NCBI RefSeq assembly: GCF_900176345.1
Contig: NZ_FWXU01000001.1
Coordinates: 434,001 to 498,000, forward strand
Direction of reading: 5' to 3'
From: Rhizobium sp. RU36D
GTDB lineage: Bacteria > Pseudomonadota > Alphaproteobacteria > Rhizobiales > Rhizobiaceae
Length of the DNA stretch: 64,000 nt
The notes under the pieces are model-generated. The model did not search any database. It saw only the letters and a program-made list of their open reading frames with translations, and was not told the DNA's origin. Below are positions 45,630 to 55,656 of this stretch, in pieces. Positions within the stretch are counted from its first letter, which is position 1. Each line of letters begins with the position of its first letter. Both the position numbers and the translations under genes were made by a program.

Positions 45630-46547
45630 CTACTCCGTCAATGGCCCACCATTGAACTCCGCCGCCGCCTCGCTGATCCAGTCGCGGAAGGCCGCGACCG
45701 GCTTGTAGGCCCGCCTTGTCCAGGGTGACACGAGGTAATAGCTGCTTGGACTACGGATCGCATGATTGAAGGCCGGAACAAGCTGGCCCGCCTGCAATTC
45801 CGGCTGGATGAGGAAGGGCGGCATGAGAGCTACGCCGACACCGGCGATACAGGCCTGCGCCACGTTGAGGAACTGTTCGAAGCGCATGCCGCGACCGACC
45901 TCCTCCTCCAGTCCGAGGCTGGCGAACCAGTGCTGCCAGGCGCCGGGCCGCGAGGCCATGTGCAGCAACGGCAAAGACACGAGATCCGCGGCCTCACGGA
46001 TCGGATGCTCCCGCAGGAAGTCCGGACTGCAGACCGGCTGCATCGTTTCGTGCATCAAGAGCTTGCTGTCCGCCTTTGGCCAGTTCGGCGCACCGATATG
46101 GATGGCGGCGTCGATCTTCTCGGAATCGAAGTCGAATTGCCCGATGCGCGTCGCGAAATTGACAATCACGTCAGGATGCCGGGCGATGAAGCCTGGCAGG
46201 CGCGGCATCAGCCAGCGCGTGCCGAAGGTCGGCAGGATCGCGAGGTTGAGCACATTGCCCTCGACGCCAGACATGACGGCAAGGGATGACTCGCGAATGA
46301 TCGTCAAGGCCTCGCCAATGCGCTTGGCATAGTTGGCGCCGGCCGCCGTCAGCACCACGCCGCGACTGGTGCGTTCCAGTAACCGTTGGCCAAGCTGATC
46401 CTCCAGCACCGCCACCTGTCGGCTGATGGCGCCCTGGGTCAGCGCCAGGTCATCGGCCGCTGCCGAAAAACTGCCAAGCCTGGCGACCGCTTCGAAGGCG
46501 GAAAGCGCACTGGTGGAAGGCGTCAAACGGCGTGGGGCAAAGGGCAT
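45630..46547 (-). CDS. LysR-family regulator (GcvA-like), probable regulator of gcdH
   Basis: A 305-residue LysR protein: HTH at about 12-70 (LGSFSAAADDLALTQGAISRQVAVLEDQLG) and effector domain with LNLAILPTFGTRWLMPRLPGF. This GcvA-like subgroup is often divergent from glutaryl-CoA dehydrogenase, as here. AGGAATGG lies seven bases before the ATG. It probably senses a glutarate or lysine-breakdown intermediate. Confidence 0.9.
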   Translation of the reverse strand: MPFAPRRLTPSTSALSAFEAVARLGSFSAAADDLALTQGAISRQVAVLEDQLGQRLLERTSRGVVLTAAGANYAKRIGEALTIIRESSLAVMSGVEGNVLNLAILPTFGTRWLMPRLPGFIARHPDVIVNFATRIGQFDFDSEKIDAAIHIGAPNWPKADSKLLMHETMQPVCSPDFLREHPIREAADLVSLPLLHMASRPGAWQHWFASLGLEEEVGRGMRFEQFLNVAQACIAGVGVALMPPFLIQPELQAGQLVPAFNHAIRSPSSYYLVSPWTRRAYKPVAAFRDWISEAAAEFNGGPLTE

Positions 46548-46639
46548 GAGCCATTCCTAATGGTAATGGCCCTATCTGTAAAGTTCGCTTGCCTTCGCGC
46601 GTTCCGGGACGTAACCAACGGAAAACCGGAGGCATTGAT

Positions 46640-47827
46640 ATGAGCGACAAGCATCCTTTTTCCTGGACCGATCCTTTCCTGCTGGAAGACCAGCTTTCCG
46701 AAGATGAGCGCATGATCCGCGATTCCGCGGCAGCCTTTGCGAAGGCTGAACTCATGCCGCGGATCAAGGACGCCTATCTTGATGAAAAGACCGATGCCGG
46801 CCTCTTCCGGCTGATGGGCCAGGCAGGCCTTCTCGGCGTCACCGTGCCCGACACCTATGGCGCCGCCGGTGCCAACTACGTGTCCTATGGTCTGGTTGCG
46901 CGGGAAGTCGAACGCGTCGATTCCGGCTATCGCTCGATGATGAGCGTGCAGTCCTCGCTCGTCATCTATCCGATCTATGCCTATGGCAATGAAGAGCAGC
47001 GGCAGAAATATCTGCCGGGCCTGGTCAGCGGCGAACTGATCGGCTGCTTCGGCCTGACCGAGCCGGATGCCGGCTCTGACCCGGGCGGCATGAAGACCCG
47101 CGCGGAAAAGATCGAAGGCGGCTACCGCCTGCGCGGATCCAAGATGTGGATCTCGAACGCCCCGATCGCTGACGTCTTCGTCGTCTGGGCGAAGTCCGAG
47201 GCACACAACAATGAGATCCGCGGCTTTGTGCTGGAAAAGGGCATGAAGGGTCTGTCCGCTCCGAAGATCGGCGGCAAGCTGTCGCTGCGCGCCTCGATCA
47301 CGGGCGAAATCGTCATGGACGGCGTCGAAGTCGGCGAAGATGCGCTGCTGCCGAATGTATCCGGTCTCAAGGGTCCCTTCGGCTGCCTCAACCGCGCCCG
47401 CTATGGCATTTCCTGGGGCGTCATGGGTGCGGCAGAGGATTGCTGGATCCGCGCCCGCGACTACGGCATGGACCGCAAGCAGTTCGGCAAGCCGCTGGCC
47501 GGCACGCAGCTCTTCCAGAAGAAGCTCGCCGACATGCAGACTGAAATCGCACTCGGCCTGCAGGGTAGCCTGCGAGTCGGCCGCCTGATGGATGAGCACA
47601 AGATGGCGCCGGAGATGATCTCGATCGTCAAGCGCAACAATTGCGGCAAGGCGCTCGACATCGCCCGCAACGCTCGCGACATGCATGGCGGCAACGGCAT
47701 CCAGATCGAATATCACGTGATGCGCCACGCCCAGAACCTGGAAACGGTCAACACCTACGAGGGCACCCATGACGTGCACGCCCTGATCCTCGGCCGTGCC
47801 CAGACCGGCATCCAGGCGTTCTTCTGA
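46640..47827 (+). CDS. gcdH: Glutaryl-CoA dehydrogenase
   Basis: A 395-residue acyl-CoA dehydrogenase with [77 protein letters not shown], and the catalytic glutamate in [20 protein letters not shown]. It oxidises and decarboxylates glutaryl-CoA to crotonyl-CoA in lysine/tryptophan breakdown. GGAGG before ATG 46640 fixes the start. It is a single-gene unit with its divergent LysR regulator. Confidence 0.95.
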   Translation: MSDKHPFSWTDPFLLEDQLSEDERMIRDSAAAFAKAELMPRIKDAYLDEKTDAGLFRLMGQAGLLGVTVPDTYGAAGANYVSYGLVAREVERVDSGYRSMMSVQSSLVIYPIYAYGNEEQRQKYLPGLVSGELIGCFGLTEPDAGSDPGGMKTRAEKIEGGYRLRGSKMWISNAPIADVFVVWAKSEAHNNEIRGFVLEKGMKGLSAPKIGGKLSLRASITGEIVMDGVEVGEDALLPNVSGLKGPFGCLNRARYGISWGVMGAAEDCWIRARDYGMDRKQFGKPLAGTQLFQKKLADMQTEIALGLQGSLRVGRLMDEHKMAPEMISIVKRNNCGKALDIARNARDMHGGNGIQIEYHVMRHAQNLETVNTYEGTHDVHALILGRAQTGIQAFF

Positions 47828-47863
47828 TCCGCCTTCACGGCAGGCGCCGAGAGGCTCCTAAAT

Positions 47864-48562
47864 CTACATGTCTTCGGCCGGGTTATGCCCGGCCGATGCC
47901 GTTTCCAGGAACTGTGTTCGCCCGAGATAGCCGACGCCGTCCTGGATGTCGGCCGCAATGGCTGCCTTCAATGCGGCCGCATCTTTGTGGCGGATGGCGT
48001 CCAGTGCCTCCGCATGGCGATCGACGATATAATGCTCCCGCAGGTTTTCCGAGGCCAGCCGCATGAATGGGCCGAGCCGCAACCACAGGGATTCGATGAG
48101 CGGCAGCAGCACCGCCGAGGACCGGGTTTCGTAGAGAAAACGATGAAACTCGAAGTTGGCGGCAATCCCGCCCTCCAGGTCGCCGCTGTCATAGATCTCG
48201 TCGCATCGGGCATCGAGTTGCTGCAACCGTGCGAGCCGCACGAAATTGATATGCGGAAGAGCACGCTCGGCAGCCACCGTTTCCAGCGCGATGCGGGTGG
48301 CCAGGATCTCATCGAAACGGTCGGGATCAACAAGCGGCACCCGCACCCGCCTGTTATCCAGGGATTCGAGCGCGCCATCGGCCACCAGCCTGTGGAGCGC
48401 CTCGCGCACCGGCATGGCGCTGACCTTGAGACTATCCGCCAGCCCATTGATCGTTACGGGATCGCCAGGCTTGAAGCGCCCTGTCATGATGGCAGACCGA
48501 AGCACGCGATAGACCCACTGTTTGACGGTCTCTGAACTGCGGCGCTTGTCCATCATCAGCAT
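47864..48562 (-). CDS. GntR-family (FCD) regulator of the amine/amide operon
   Basis: A protein of about 232 residues: winged HTH at about 10-75 (GDPVTINGLADSLKVSAMPVREALHRLVADGAL) and an FCD domain with metal-site histidines (FEFHRFLYE, HAEALDAI). Several in-frame ATGs exist at 48595, 48562, 48556 and 48553; 48562 has GGGGTGA upstream and 48595 has none. It is divergent from the polyamine-type operon and probably controls it through repeats at 48682-48712. Confidence 0.88.
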   Translation of the reverse strand: MLMMDKRRSSETVKQWVYRVLRSAIMTGRFKPGDPVTINGLADSLKVSAMPVREALHRLVADGALESLDNRRVRVPLVDPDRFDEILATRIALETVAAERALPHINFVRLARLQQLDARCDEIYDSGDLEGGIAANFEFHRFLYETRSSAVLLPLIESLWLRLGPFMRLASENLREHYIVDRHAEALDAIRHKDAAALKAAIAADIQDGVGYLGRTQFLETASAGHNPAEDM

Positions 48563-48681
48563 CTGCGCATCACCCCGTCCACCCAGCAGTCCCATGCGAA
48601 TCTATAGGGAAGGCAGGTCGCAGGAGCAACAAAACGGCCTGTCTAAATTCTTCGCATGCCCAAAAAATAGCTCTTACAGTT

Positions 48682-48712
48682 TTGATCAAGTTATGATTTG
48701 TTGTGATCATAA
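48682..48712. promoter_or_regulatory. Candidate operators in front of the polyamine-type operon
   Basis: Two nested signals lie in the divergent region: the palindrome TTGATCAA (48682-48689), and TTATGAT/ATCATAA (48691-48697 and 48706-48712), a perfect 7-base inverted repeat with an 8-base spacer. This patch is markedly AT-rich compared with its surroundings and sits between gntR and the ABC ATPase. Binding by the GntR protein is inferred. Confidence 0.45.
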
Positions 48713-48811
48713 GCAAGCAGTGCATAGCAAGCGAGAGCCGCAGAAGCGGCCAGGGAACAGCACGCCCTCAGGGGCAAAAGGGCATTCGCCCGAACGCAAT
48801 ACGGGGACTTC

Positions 48812-49912
48812 ATGCAGCAATCCCACGCAGGAAACATGCATGGCGGCGCCATAGGCATGCAGGGCGTGTCGAAGTGGTTTGGCCATTTCCAGGCCGTTGA
48901 CGACATCTTTCTTGACATCAGGCCGAACGAATTTTTCACGCTGCTGGGGCCATCCGGCTGCGGCAAGACCACGCTACTGAGGATGATCGCTGGCTTCGAA
49001 CTGCCTTCCAGCGGCGAGATTCGTCTCGATGGAACCGATATTTCCAGCCTGCCGCCAAACCAGCGGCCCGTGAACACCGTGTTTCAGAACTATGCGCTCT
49101 TTCCCCATCTGACGGTCGGCGAGAATATCGGCTTCGGGTTGAAGATGCTCGGCCGCAGCAAGGCCGATATAGCCGCCGTGGTGGAGCGCATGCTGAAGCT
49201 CGTCCATCTGGAGGGGCGCGGCGACAAGCCGGTCACGCAGTTGTCAGGCGGCCAGCAACAGCGTGTGGCGTTGGCCCGTGCGCTGGCACCGCAGCCGAAA
49301 GTGCTGTTGCTGGACGAGCCGCTATCGGCGCTGGACCTGAAGCTGCGCAAGAACATGCAGATCGAGCTGAAACGTCTGCAATCCGAAACCGGCATCACCT
49401 TCGTCTTCGTCACCCACGACCAGGAAGAAGCATTGACGATGTCAGACCGCATCGCGGTGATGTCGCAGGGCAAGGTGCGCCAGGTCGGCGCGCCGCGGGA
49501 GATCTACCAGCGCCCGGCCGACCGCTTCGTGGCCGATTTCATCGGCGAGACGAATTTTTTGGAAATTGATGTGCAATCCGTCCACGGCACCCAGGCGACT
49601 GTCCGCTTGCCCTCGGGCCAGACGGTCACTGCGAGCTATCCGGAGGGCTTGGCACCCGCCGGCAGGATGACGATCGTGATCCGCCCGGAGCATGCGGCCA
49701 TCGTCGAGACCTCGGCCTCGGCAAAGCTCGAGGGCACCATCGAGAGCATCGTCTATCTCGGGACCGACACCAGTGTGACGGTCAAGCTGGATGCAGGTCC
49801 GCATTTCGCGGTACGGCAGCAGAACAGCAGCAATGGCCTGTCCACTTACGCTACCGGCCAGCGGGTCGGGATCGTGTTCGGGGACAGCATAGCCCAGATC
49901 CTGAAGGATTGA
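48812..49912 (+). CDS. Polyamine-type ABC transporter ATP-binding protein (PotA-like)
   Basis: A 366-residue ATPase: Walker [11 protein letters not shown]-loop [51 protein letters not shown], and a C-terminal TOBE domain from about residue 270. First gene of an operon with permeases, binding protein and three hydrolases. GGGGA lies before ATG 48812; an in-frame ATG at 48836 is possible. Similar systems import putrescine, spermidine or modified amines. Confidence 0.92.
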   Translation: MQQSHAGNMHGGAIGMQGVSKWFGHFQAVDDIFLDIRPNEFFTLLGPSGCGKTTLLRMIAGFELPSSGEIRLDGTDISSLPPNQRPVNTVFQNYALFPHLTVGENIGFGLKMLGRSKADIAAVVERMLKLVHLEGRGDKPVTQLSGGQQQRVALARALAPQPKVLLLDEPLSALDLKLRKNMQIELKRLQSETGITFVFVTHDQEEALTMSDRIAVMSQGKVRQVGAPREIYQRPADRFVADFIGETNFLEIDVQSVHGTQATVRLPSGQTVTASYPEGLAPAGRMTIVIRPEHAAIVETSASAKLEGTIESIVYLGTDTSVTVKLDAGPHFAVRQQNSSNGLSTYATGQRVGIVFGDSIAQILKD

Positions 49913-49914
49913 GC

Positions 49915-50838
49915 ATGAGCGGCGCAGATGAAGCCGCTCTTGCGGCAAGAAAACAGGATATCCGCTCCCGCTGGCTGCTCAGCACCCCGGCGCTCGTCAT
50001 CATTTTCTTCGCGGCAGCCGGCCCGCTGCTCGTCATGCTGCTCTATTCCTTCATGGCAAAGGGCGACTATGGCGATGTCCGTTTCGGGGAATTCTCGCTG
50101 GAAGGCTGGATATCGGTCTTCTTTCAGCGAGACATTTTCGACGACACGCTGGGCCTTGCGGATGCCCATCTCTCCATCATCTGGCGCTCGATCCAGCTTT
50201 CCTTCGTCACGACCATCCTGACCCTGATCCTTGGCTTTCCAACCGCTTATTTCATCGCGACCCGCCCGCCGCACACGCGGGAAGTCTGGGTTTTCCTGGT
50301 CACGATCCCGTTCTGGACTAATCTCCTGATCCGAACATTCGCGATGCAGCAGGTCATCCGCAACGAAGGCCTGCTCAACAACGCCCTGATCTGGCTCGGC
50401 GTGATCGAAAGCCCCTTGCAGATCATGTATACCGATACCGCAAACCTGCTCGGCATGACCTATGTCTATCTGCCGTTGATGGTGCTGCCGCTCTATGCCG
50501 CCATTGAGAAGCTGGATTTCCGGCTGGTGGAAGCGGGCTACGATCTCTACGCCACCCGCTTCCAGGTCTTGAGGCGCATCGTCATTCCCCTGGTCAAACC
50601 GGGCATCATCGCCGGCTCGATCCTCGTCTTCATCCCGTCGCTCGGCGCCTATGTCATTCCGCGCGTGCTGGGCGGAGGCAAGAACATGATGCTCGGCAAC
50701 CTCATCGAAATGCAGTTCGGCTCGGGGCGCAACTGGCCGCTCGGTGCCGCCATGTCCATCACGCTGATGGCGTTCGTGATGATCGCGCTGCTGATCTATG
50801 TCCGCAATGCCTCCCGCGGAGGTTCGGGCCATGTTTAG
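49915..50838 (+). CDS. Polyamine-type ABC transporter permease (PotB-like)
   Basis: A 307-residue membrane protein: cytoplasmic N terminus of about 25 residues, six hydrophobic segments and an EAA-type loop VEAGYDLYATRFQVLRRIVIPLVKPGI. IPSLGAYVIPRVLGGGKNMMLGNLI is typical of PotB. ATG 49915 follows the ATPase stop by two bases with AAGGA upstream; its end overlaps the next permease by eight bases. Confidence 0.92.
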   Translation: MSGADEAALAARKQDIRSRWLLSTPALVIIFFAAAGPLLVMLLYSFMAKGDYGDVRFGEFSLEGWISVFFQRDIFDDTLGLADAHLSIIWRSIQLSFVTTILTLILGFPTAYFIATRPPHTREVWVFLVTIPFWTNLLIRTFAMQQVIRNEGLLNNALIWLGVIESPLQIMYTDTANLLGMTYVYLPLMVLPLYAAIEKLDFRLVEAGYDLYATRFQVLRRIVIPLVKPGIIAGSILVFIPSLGAYVIPRVLGGGKNMMLGNLIEMQFGSGRNWPLGAAMSITLMAFVMIALLIYVRNASRGGSGHV

Positions 50839-51634
50839 CCGCCGCTTCAATATCCGCAGCCAACCCGGCTTCGGTCTGATCGCGCTCTTCACCTTCTTCG
50901 CGCTCTATCTGCCGATTGCTGCCCTCGTCGCCTATTCTTTCAACGGTGCGGAATCCCTGTCGCGATGGGACGGGTTTTCGCTCCGGTGGTTCGTCTCGGC
51001 CTGGAACAACGCGGCCGTCCAGGACGCGGCCATTCGCTCACTCGTCATAGCCACCTGGGCCGCTGTGCTGGCCACGATCACGGCCACCATGGCGGCGCTG
51101 GCCACGACCCGGACGCAGCCCTATCCGGGGCTGACCTTCAAATATGCCCTCATCAACCAGCCGATCATGGTGCCGGAAATCGTCACCGGCGTTGCCCTGC
51201 TGATCGTCTTCTCGCGCATCAAGGTCTGGACCGGTTATTCCGGCCTTGGCTACCTCATCGCCGCCCACACGGCCTTCTGCATTCCTTTCGCTTATCTGCC
51301 GATCCGGGCGCGGCTGGAGAGCATGGACCTGACGCTGGAGCGGGCGGCGGCCGACCTCTATGCCACGCCATGGATGACATTCCGGCATGTCACCCTGCCC
51401 CTGTTACGCCCGGCCATCATTGCCGGCTTCATGCTCGCCTTCGTCATCTCGCTGGATGATGTCGTCATCACCGAGTTCGTGAAATCGGGCGGTCAGGATA
51501 CGCTGCCGACCTACATGCTGGGCCAGCTGAGGCGTGAGACGACGCCGGAGATCAACGCCATCGCGACAGTTTTCTTGGCGCTATCGACAGCATTGGTGGT
51601 CATATTTTTCTTCATCAACCGACGAAAACAATAA
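50831..51634 (+). CDS. Polyamine-type ABC transporter permease (PotC-like)
   Basis: A 267-residue membrane protein with six segments: YLPIAALVAYSFNGAESLSRWDGFSLRWF, the EAA-like ERAAADLYATPWMTFRHVTLPLLRPAI and ISLDDVVITEFVKSGGQDTLPTYMLGQLRR. These are hallmark PotC motifs. ATG 50831 lies within the end of the previous gene, with GGAGG upstream, so expression is coupled. Confidence 0.92.
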   Translation: MFSRRFNIRSQPGFGLIALFTFFALYLPIAALVAYSFNGAESLSRWDGFSLRWFVSAWNNAAVQDAAIRSLVIATWAAVLATITATMAALATTRTQPYPGLTFKYALINQPIMVPEIVTGVALLIVFSRIKVWTGYSGLGYLIAAHTAFCIPFAYLPIRARLESMDLTLERAAADLYATPWMTFRHVTLPLLRPAIIAGFMLAFVISLDDVVITEFVKSGGQDTLPTYMLGQLRRETTPEINAIATVFLALSTALVVIFFFINRRKQ

Positions 51635-51663
51635 TCGGACGACAGGCAAAGAGAGGAACTGAG

Positions 51664-52704
51664 ATGCATACGAAATGGAAGATGATGGCTGCAACGGCAG
51701 CGATTTCCATCATGGCCTTCGCCAATTCCGCGTCTGCGGCGGGCGAGCTCAACATCTATAACTGGGGCGACTACACGAGCCCGGAACTGATCAAGAAGTT
51801 CGAGGAACAATTCGGCGTCAAGGTCACGATCACCGACTACGACTCCAATGACACGGCGCTTGCCAAGGTTCGCGCAGGCGGCCACGGTTTCGATATCGTC
51901 GTGCCCTCAGCCAATTATATGCCGATCTGGATCAAGGAAGGCCTGCTCCTGGAGGCCCGTCCCGACCAGATGGAAAACTTCAAGAATGTCGATGCCCGCT
52001 GGGCTGATGTCGAATGGGATCCGGGCCGCCACTACTCTGTTCCGTGGCAGTGGGGCGTTACCGGCATCGGCGTCAACACCAAGGTTTATGGTGGCGACAT
52101 CAACACCTCGGCCATCTTCCTCGATCCGCCGGCCGAACTCGTCGGCAAGATCAACGTCACCCCCGAGATGAACGACGTGCTGTTCGCCACCATCAAGTAT
52201 TTTGGCGGCGCATGGTGCACCACCGACAAGGACGTGTTGCGCAAGGTGCGCGACAAGCTGGTGGAAGCCAAGGCCAAGTGGCTGGCCATGGACTACAGCG
52301 TCACGGAAAAGCTGCCCGCGGGCGACTATTCGGGCGTCTATTACTGGAACGGCGCTATCATGCGCGCCCGCGAGAAAAACGCGGACATCAAGTTTGGTTA
52401 CCCGAAGGAAGGCTTCCCCGTCTTCATGGATAGCGTCACTATCCTGAAGGACGCCAAGAACGTCGAGAATGCCAAGCTGTTCATGAACTTTATCATGGAC
52501 CCGCAGAACGCGGCGCTGATCTCGAACTTCGCCAAATATGCCAATGGCATCAAGGGATCGGAGCAGTACATGCTGCCGCAGATGCAGAGCGCGCCGGAAC
52601 TCGTCATTCCCGCAGAACTGGAAAAGGCAGGCGAGTTCCTGCTGACCTGCGAGCCTGACGTCCAGCAGCTCTACACCAAGATCTGGACGGAAGTTCAGAA
52701 GTAA
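51664..52704 (+). CDS. Polyamine-type periplasmic binding protein (PotD/PotF-like)
   Basis: A 346-residue binding protein: signal peptide ending SASA (about residue 25), mature start AGELNIYNWGDYTSPELIKKFEEQFGVKV as in PotD/PotF, then DIVVPSANYMPIWIKEGLL and SVPWQWGVTGIGVN. The ligand pocket cannot be called specific for putrescine or spermidine from sequence alone. A strong hairpin follows the stop and then the hydrolase genes. Confidence 0.92.
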   Translation: MHTKWKMMAATAAISIMAFANSASAAGELNIYNWGDYTSPELIKKFEEQFGVKVTITDYDSNDTALAKVRAGGHGFDIVVPSANYMPIWIKEGLLLEARPDQMENFKNVDARWADVEWDPGRHYSVPWQWGVTGIGVNTKVYGGDINTSAIFLDPPAELVGKINVTPEMNDVLFATIKYFGGAWCTTDKDVLRKVRDKLVEAKAKWLAMDYSVTEKLPAGDYSGVYYWNGAIMRAREKNADIKFGYPKEGFPVFMDSVTILKDAKNVENAKLFMNFIMDPQNAALISNFAKYANGIKGSEQYMLPQMQSAPELVIPAELEKAGEFLLTCEPDVQQLYTKIWTEVQK

Positions 52705-52727
52705 TCACCGGTCTTCCGGCAATGCGA

Positions 52728-52760
52728 CTGGCGGGAAAGGCCTCGTGCCCTTCCCGCCAG
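52728..52760 (+). other. Strong stem-loop after the PotD-like gene
   Basis: CTGGCGGGAA pairs perfectly with TTCCCGCCAG (10 base pairs) around a 13-base loop with additional partial pairing. Sits 23 bases after the binding-protein stop. No T tract; the next gene's AAGGAG begins just after it. Confidence 0.65.
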
Positions 52761-52775
52761 CAAGGAGCGATTTTC

Positions 52776-53957
52776 ATGACCACCGATTTTGCTCGCGCCT
52801 ACGGCTTCGAGCGCAAAGACGTTACGCTTGCCAACTGGCGCACCGCCCCCTTCAGCCGCTGGAGCTTTGCCCATGCCGGCGAAGTGGTGCCGAGCGCCCA
52901 GCTTCGCGCGGAGGCCGAACGGCCGGAAACGGCGCTGGCGCAGTCTCCGCTGCTCGACCAGCCCATGGAAACCGGCCTTGCCGGACATGGATCCGCCCGT
53001 GAATTCCTCGCCTATGCCCATACCGATGCCTTCGTGCTGATGCGGCGCGGCGAGATCATCGCCGAGCACTATGCACCTCATGCGGACGTGAACCAGCCGC
53101 ACCTGATCTTCTCCATCAGCAAGTCCCTGACGGCGCTACTGCTGGCCAGCCTGGAGGCTGACGGACTTGTCGATCCGGACAAGCCTGTCACAAGCCTGCT
53201 GCCGGAAGCGGCGGACTGCGTCTATGGTGGCTGCACCATTCGCAATCTCTTGGACATGCGGGTCAGCCTCGCCTTCGACGAGGCCTATCTCAATGCCGAT
53301 GGCGATTATGACCGCTACCGGCGGGCCACCCTCTGGAACCCGGCCAAGCTGGACCGGCCCGCGGAAAGCCTGCTCGCCTTCCTGCTGACGCTCAAGAAGG
53401 CCGCACACGATCACGGCGGTCCGCATTTCTATGCCTCGCCGAATTCCGACATGCTGGGCATTCTGGTCGAGCGGGCCAGCGGCAAGCGCTATGCCGAGGT
53501 ATTTTCGGAACGGCTCTGGAAGCCGCTCGGCGCGCGCAACCACGGCAGCATCACCGTGGATGCCGAGGGATCGCCCCGCGCCGCCGGCGGCATCTCGATC
53601 ACCGCCCGCGACCTGGCACGGGTCGGCGAGATGCTGCGCAACAACGGCATGGTGGATGGACGGCCAGTGATACCGCAGGACTGGGTAGCCGACATGCTGA
53701 CGGCCGGCGATCACAAAGCCTGGGTCGACGGCAAGCCGAACCTGCTGCCCAATGGACGCTATCGCAGCCAATGGTATCAGACCGGCGAGCCGAACGGAGC
53801 TTTCTGCGCCATCGGCATCCACGGCCAGTGGCTCTATGTCGACCCCTCCACCGAAACCGTGCTTGTGAAACTCTCCTCCCAGCCCAATCCGCTAGACGAC
53901 GAGTTGAAGCAGGATAATTTCGCCTTTTTCCGCGCCATCTGCGCCCTGAAGGCCTGA
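52776..53957 (+). CDS. Beta-lactamase-fold serine hydrolase (6-aminohexanoate-dimer-hydrolase-like)
   Basis: A 393-residue serine hydrolase of the class C beta-lactamase fold. The SxxK motif is S113-I-S-K116 in FSISKSLTALLLASLEADGLVD; the tyrosine motif is YASPNSD; GNNG-type VDGRPVIPQDWV and the HGQWLYVDP strand complete the fold. No signal peptide, so cytoplasmic. The closest recognisable types are amide hydrolases such as nylon-dimer hydrolase. It follows the PotABCD-like genes and presumably cleaves an imported amide-linked amine. Substrate unknown. Confidence 0.85.
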   Translation: MTTDFARAYGFERKDVTLANWRTAPFSRWSFAHAGEVVPSAQLRAEAERPETALAQSPLLDQPMETGLAGHGSAREFLAYAHTDAFVLMRRGEIIAEHYAPHADVNQPHLIFSISKSLTALLLASLEADGLVDPDKPVTSLLPEAADCVYGGCTIRNLLDMRVSLAFDEAYLNADGDYDRYRRATLWNPAKLDRPAESLLAFLLTLKKAAHDHGGPHFYASPNSDMLGILVERASGKRYAEVFSERLWKPLGARNHGSITVDAEGSPRAAGGISITARDLARVGEMLRNNGMVDGRPVIPQDWVADMLTAGDHKAWVDGKPNLLPNGRYRSQWYQTGEPNGAFCAIGIHGQWLYVDPSTETVLVKLSSQPNPLDDELKQDNFAFFRAICALKA

Positions 53958-53978
53958 ACAAATAATCCGGATATCCCG

Positions 53979-55646
53979 ATGTCACAGACCGCCGACCTGA
54001 TCATCAACAATGCCATCGTCCTCACCATGGATCCCGACAATCCACGCGCCGAGGCCGTGGCGGTCAACGGCAATCGCATTCTGGCAGTGGGCAACACCGC
54101 CGCCATCAAAGAACTCGCCGGCCCATCCACCAAGACGATCGATGCGGCCGGCGCCACCGTCCTGCCGGGCTTTAACGAAGCGCATATGCATATCTTCCCA
54201 GGCTCCGTCTCGCTGACGCAGCTCAACCTGCATGGCGTGCAGGGCTTCGATGCCCTTAAAAAGGCGATGCAGGACTATGCCTCCGCCAATCCCGATGAAC
54301 CGCTGCTGATGGGCTTTTCGGCCGATTACTCGATCCTCGGCGCCAACAGGCCCGTCACGCGGCAGGATCTGGATGCGGCACTTCCTGACAGGCCCTTCAT
54401 GATGTTTGCGCCTGACCATCACACGGCCTGGGCCAACACACCGGCCCTGGAAAAGGCCGGCCTATTGCATGGCAAGGATGTCGGCGTCGGCAACGAGATC
54501 GTCATGGCAGCCGATGGAACGGCAAGCGGCGAACTGCGCGAGGGCAATGCCTTCGGCCCGGTGGCTGCACTGGCCTCGACCGGCGGCCGCGAAGAACTCG
54601 GCCTTCTGACCGGACGGGACCCGGAAAACGTAACGCCGGAGCAATATGCCCTCGACCGCGCCATCCTCAAGAAGGGCCTGGACTACTGCGCCTCCTGGGG
54701 AGTCACCTCGATCCAGAATTTCGACGGCAATCATTATCAGCTGCGCCTGATGCGCGACCTGGAATTGGCGGGCGAACTGCCCTGCCGCATCCGCATCCCC
54801 TTCCACATGAAGAATTTCATGGACCTGTCCGAACTGGACAAGGCGGCGGCTTGGAAAGTGGAATTTGCGACTGACATGGTGCGCAGCGATTTCGTCAAGG
54901 TGTTCATGGATGGCGTGCTCGACAGCCAGACGGCCTATATGCTTGATGGTTATGGCGACCGGCCGGGCTATACCTACGAACCGCTCTTCACCCCTGATGC
55001 TTTCGATGCCATCGCAACCAGGGCTGATGCCCTGGGGCTGCAGGTTGCCGTTCATGCCATTGGCAGTGCAGCGGTTCGCCAGACGCTGGACGGCTATGAA
55101 GCCGCCGCCAAGGTGAACGGAAAGAGCGGCAACCGCCACCGCATCGAGCATATCGAAGTCATCCACCCCGACGATATCGGCCGCTTTGCGGAGTTCGGCA
55201 TCGTCGCCTCCATGCAGCCGGTTCATTATCCCGGCGGCACCTGTTTTCCGGCAGAGCCGACAACAGCCAGGATCGGCGAGGATCGCTGGCCTTACGCCTA
55301 TGCCTGGCGCACCATGAAGGAAGCAGGCGCGCCCGTCGTCTTCGCCTCGGACTGGCCGGTGTCGCCCATTTCTCCCTTCCAGTGCATCCAGGATGCGGTC
55401 AACCGCAAGCCATGGAAGGACGGGCTCCCCGACGAGCGCTTTACCCTGTCGGAGGCCTTGCACGCCTATACGGCCGTGGGCGCCTGGGTCGAATTCATGG
55501 AAGATCGAAAAGGCATGCTCAAGGCGGGTTATCTCGCCGACATCGTGATATTGTCGACTGACATTGAGCAGGTGTCGCCGGGGTCCATCATCGATGTGAG
55601 GGCAGCAACCACCATCTGCGACGGACGCATCACCTATCAGGCGTAA
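53979..55646 (+). CDS. Amidohydrolase family 3 protein (YtcJ-like)
   Basis: A 555-residue metal-dependent amidohydrolase: ADLIINNAIVLTMDPDNPRAEAVAVNGNRILAVG at the start, metal HMH in PGFNEAHMHIFPG, then QVAVHAIGSAAVRQTLDGYE, HRIEHIEVIHPDDIGRF and the aspartate in VFASDWPVSPISPF. Members of this poorly defined group hydrolyse N-acyl or carbamoyl compounds. Its placement between a serine amidase and a carbamoylputrescine-type amidase suggests a sequential pathway. Confidence 0.88.
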   Translation: MSQTADLIINNAIVLTMDPDNPRAEAVAVNGNRILAVGNTAAIKELAGPSTKTIDAAGATVLPGFNEAHMHIFPGSVSLTQLNLHGVQGFDALKKAMQDYASANPDEPLLMGFSADYSILGANRPVTRQDLDAALPDRPFMMFAPDHHTAWANTPALEKAGLLHGKDVGVGNEIVMAADGTASGELREGNAFGPVAALASTGGREELGLLTGRDPENVTPEQYALDRAILKKGLDYCASWGVTSIQNFDGNHYQLRLMRDLELAGELPCRIRIPFHMKNFMDLSELDKAAAWKVEFATDMVRSDFVKVFMDGVLDSQTAYMLDGYGDRPGYTYEPLFTPDAFDAIATRADALGLQVAVHAIGSAAVRQTLDGYEAAAKVNGKSGNRHRIEHIEVIHPDDIGRFAEFGIVASMQPVHYPGGTCFPAEPTTARIGEDRWPYAYAWRTMKEAGAPVVFASDWPVSPISPFQCIQDAVNRKPWKDGLPDERFTLSEALHAYTAVGAWVEFMEDRKGMLKAGYLADIVILSTDIEQVSPGSIIDVRAATTICDGRITYQA

Positions 55647-55656
55647 GGAGCGGGAA

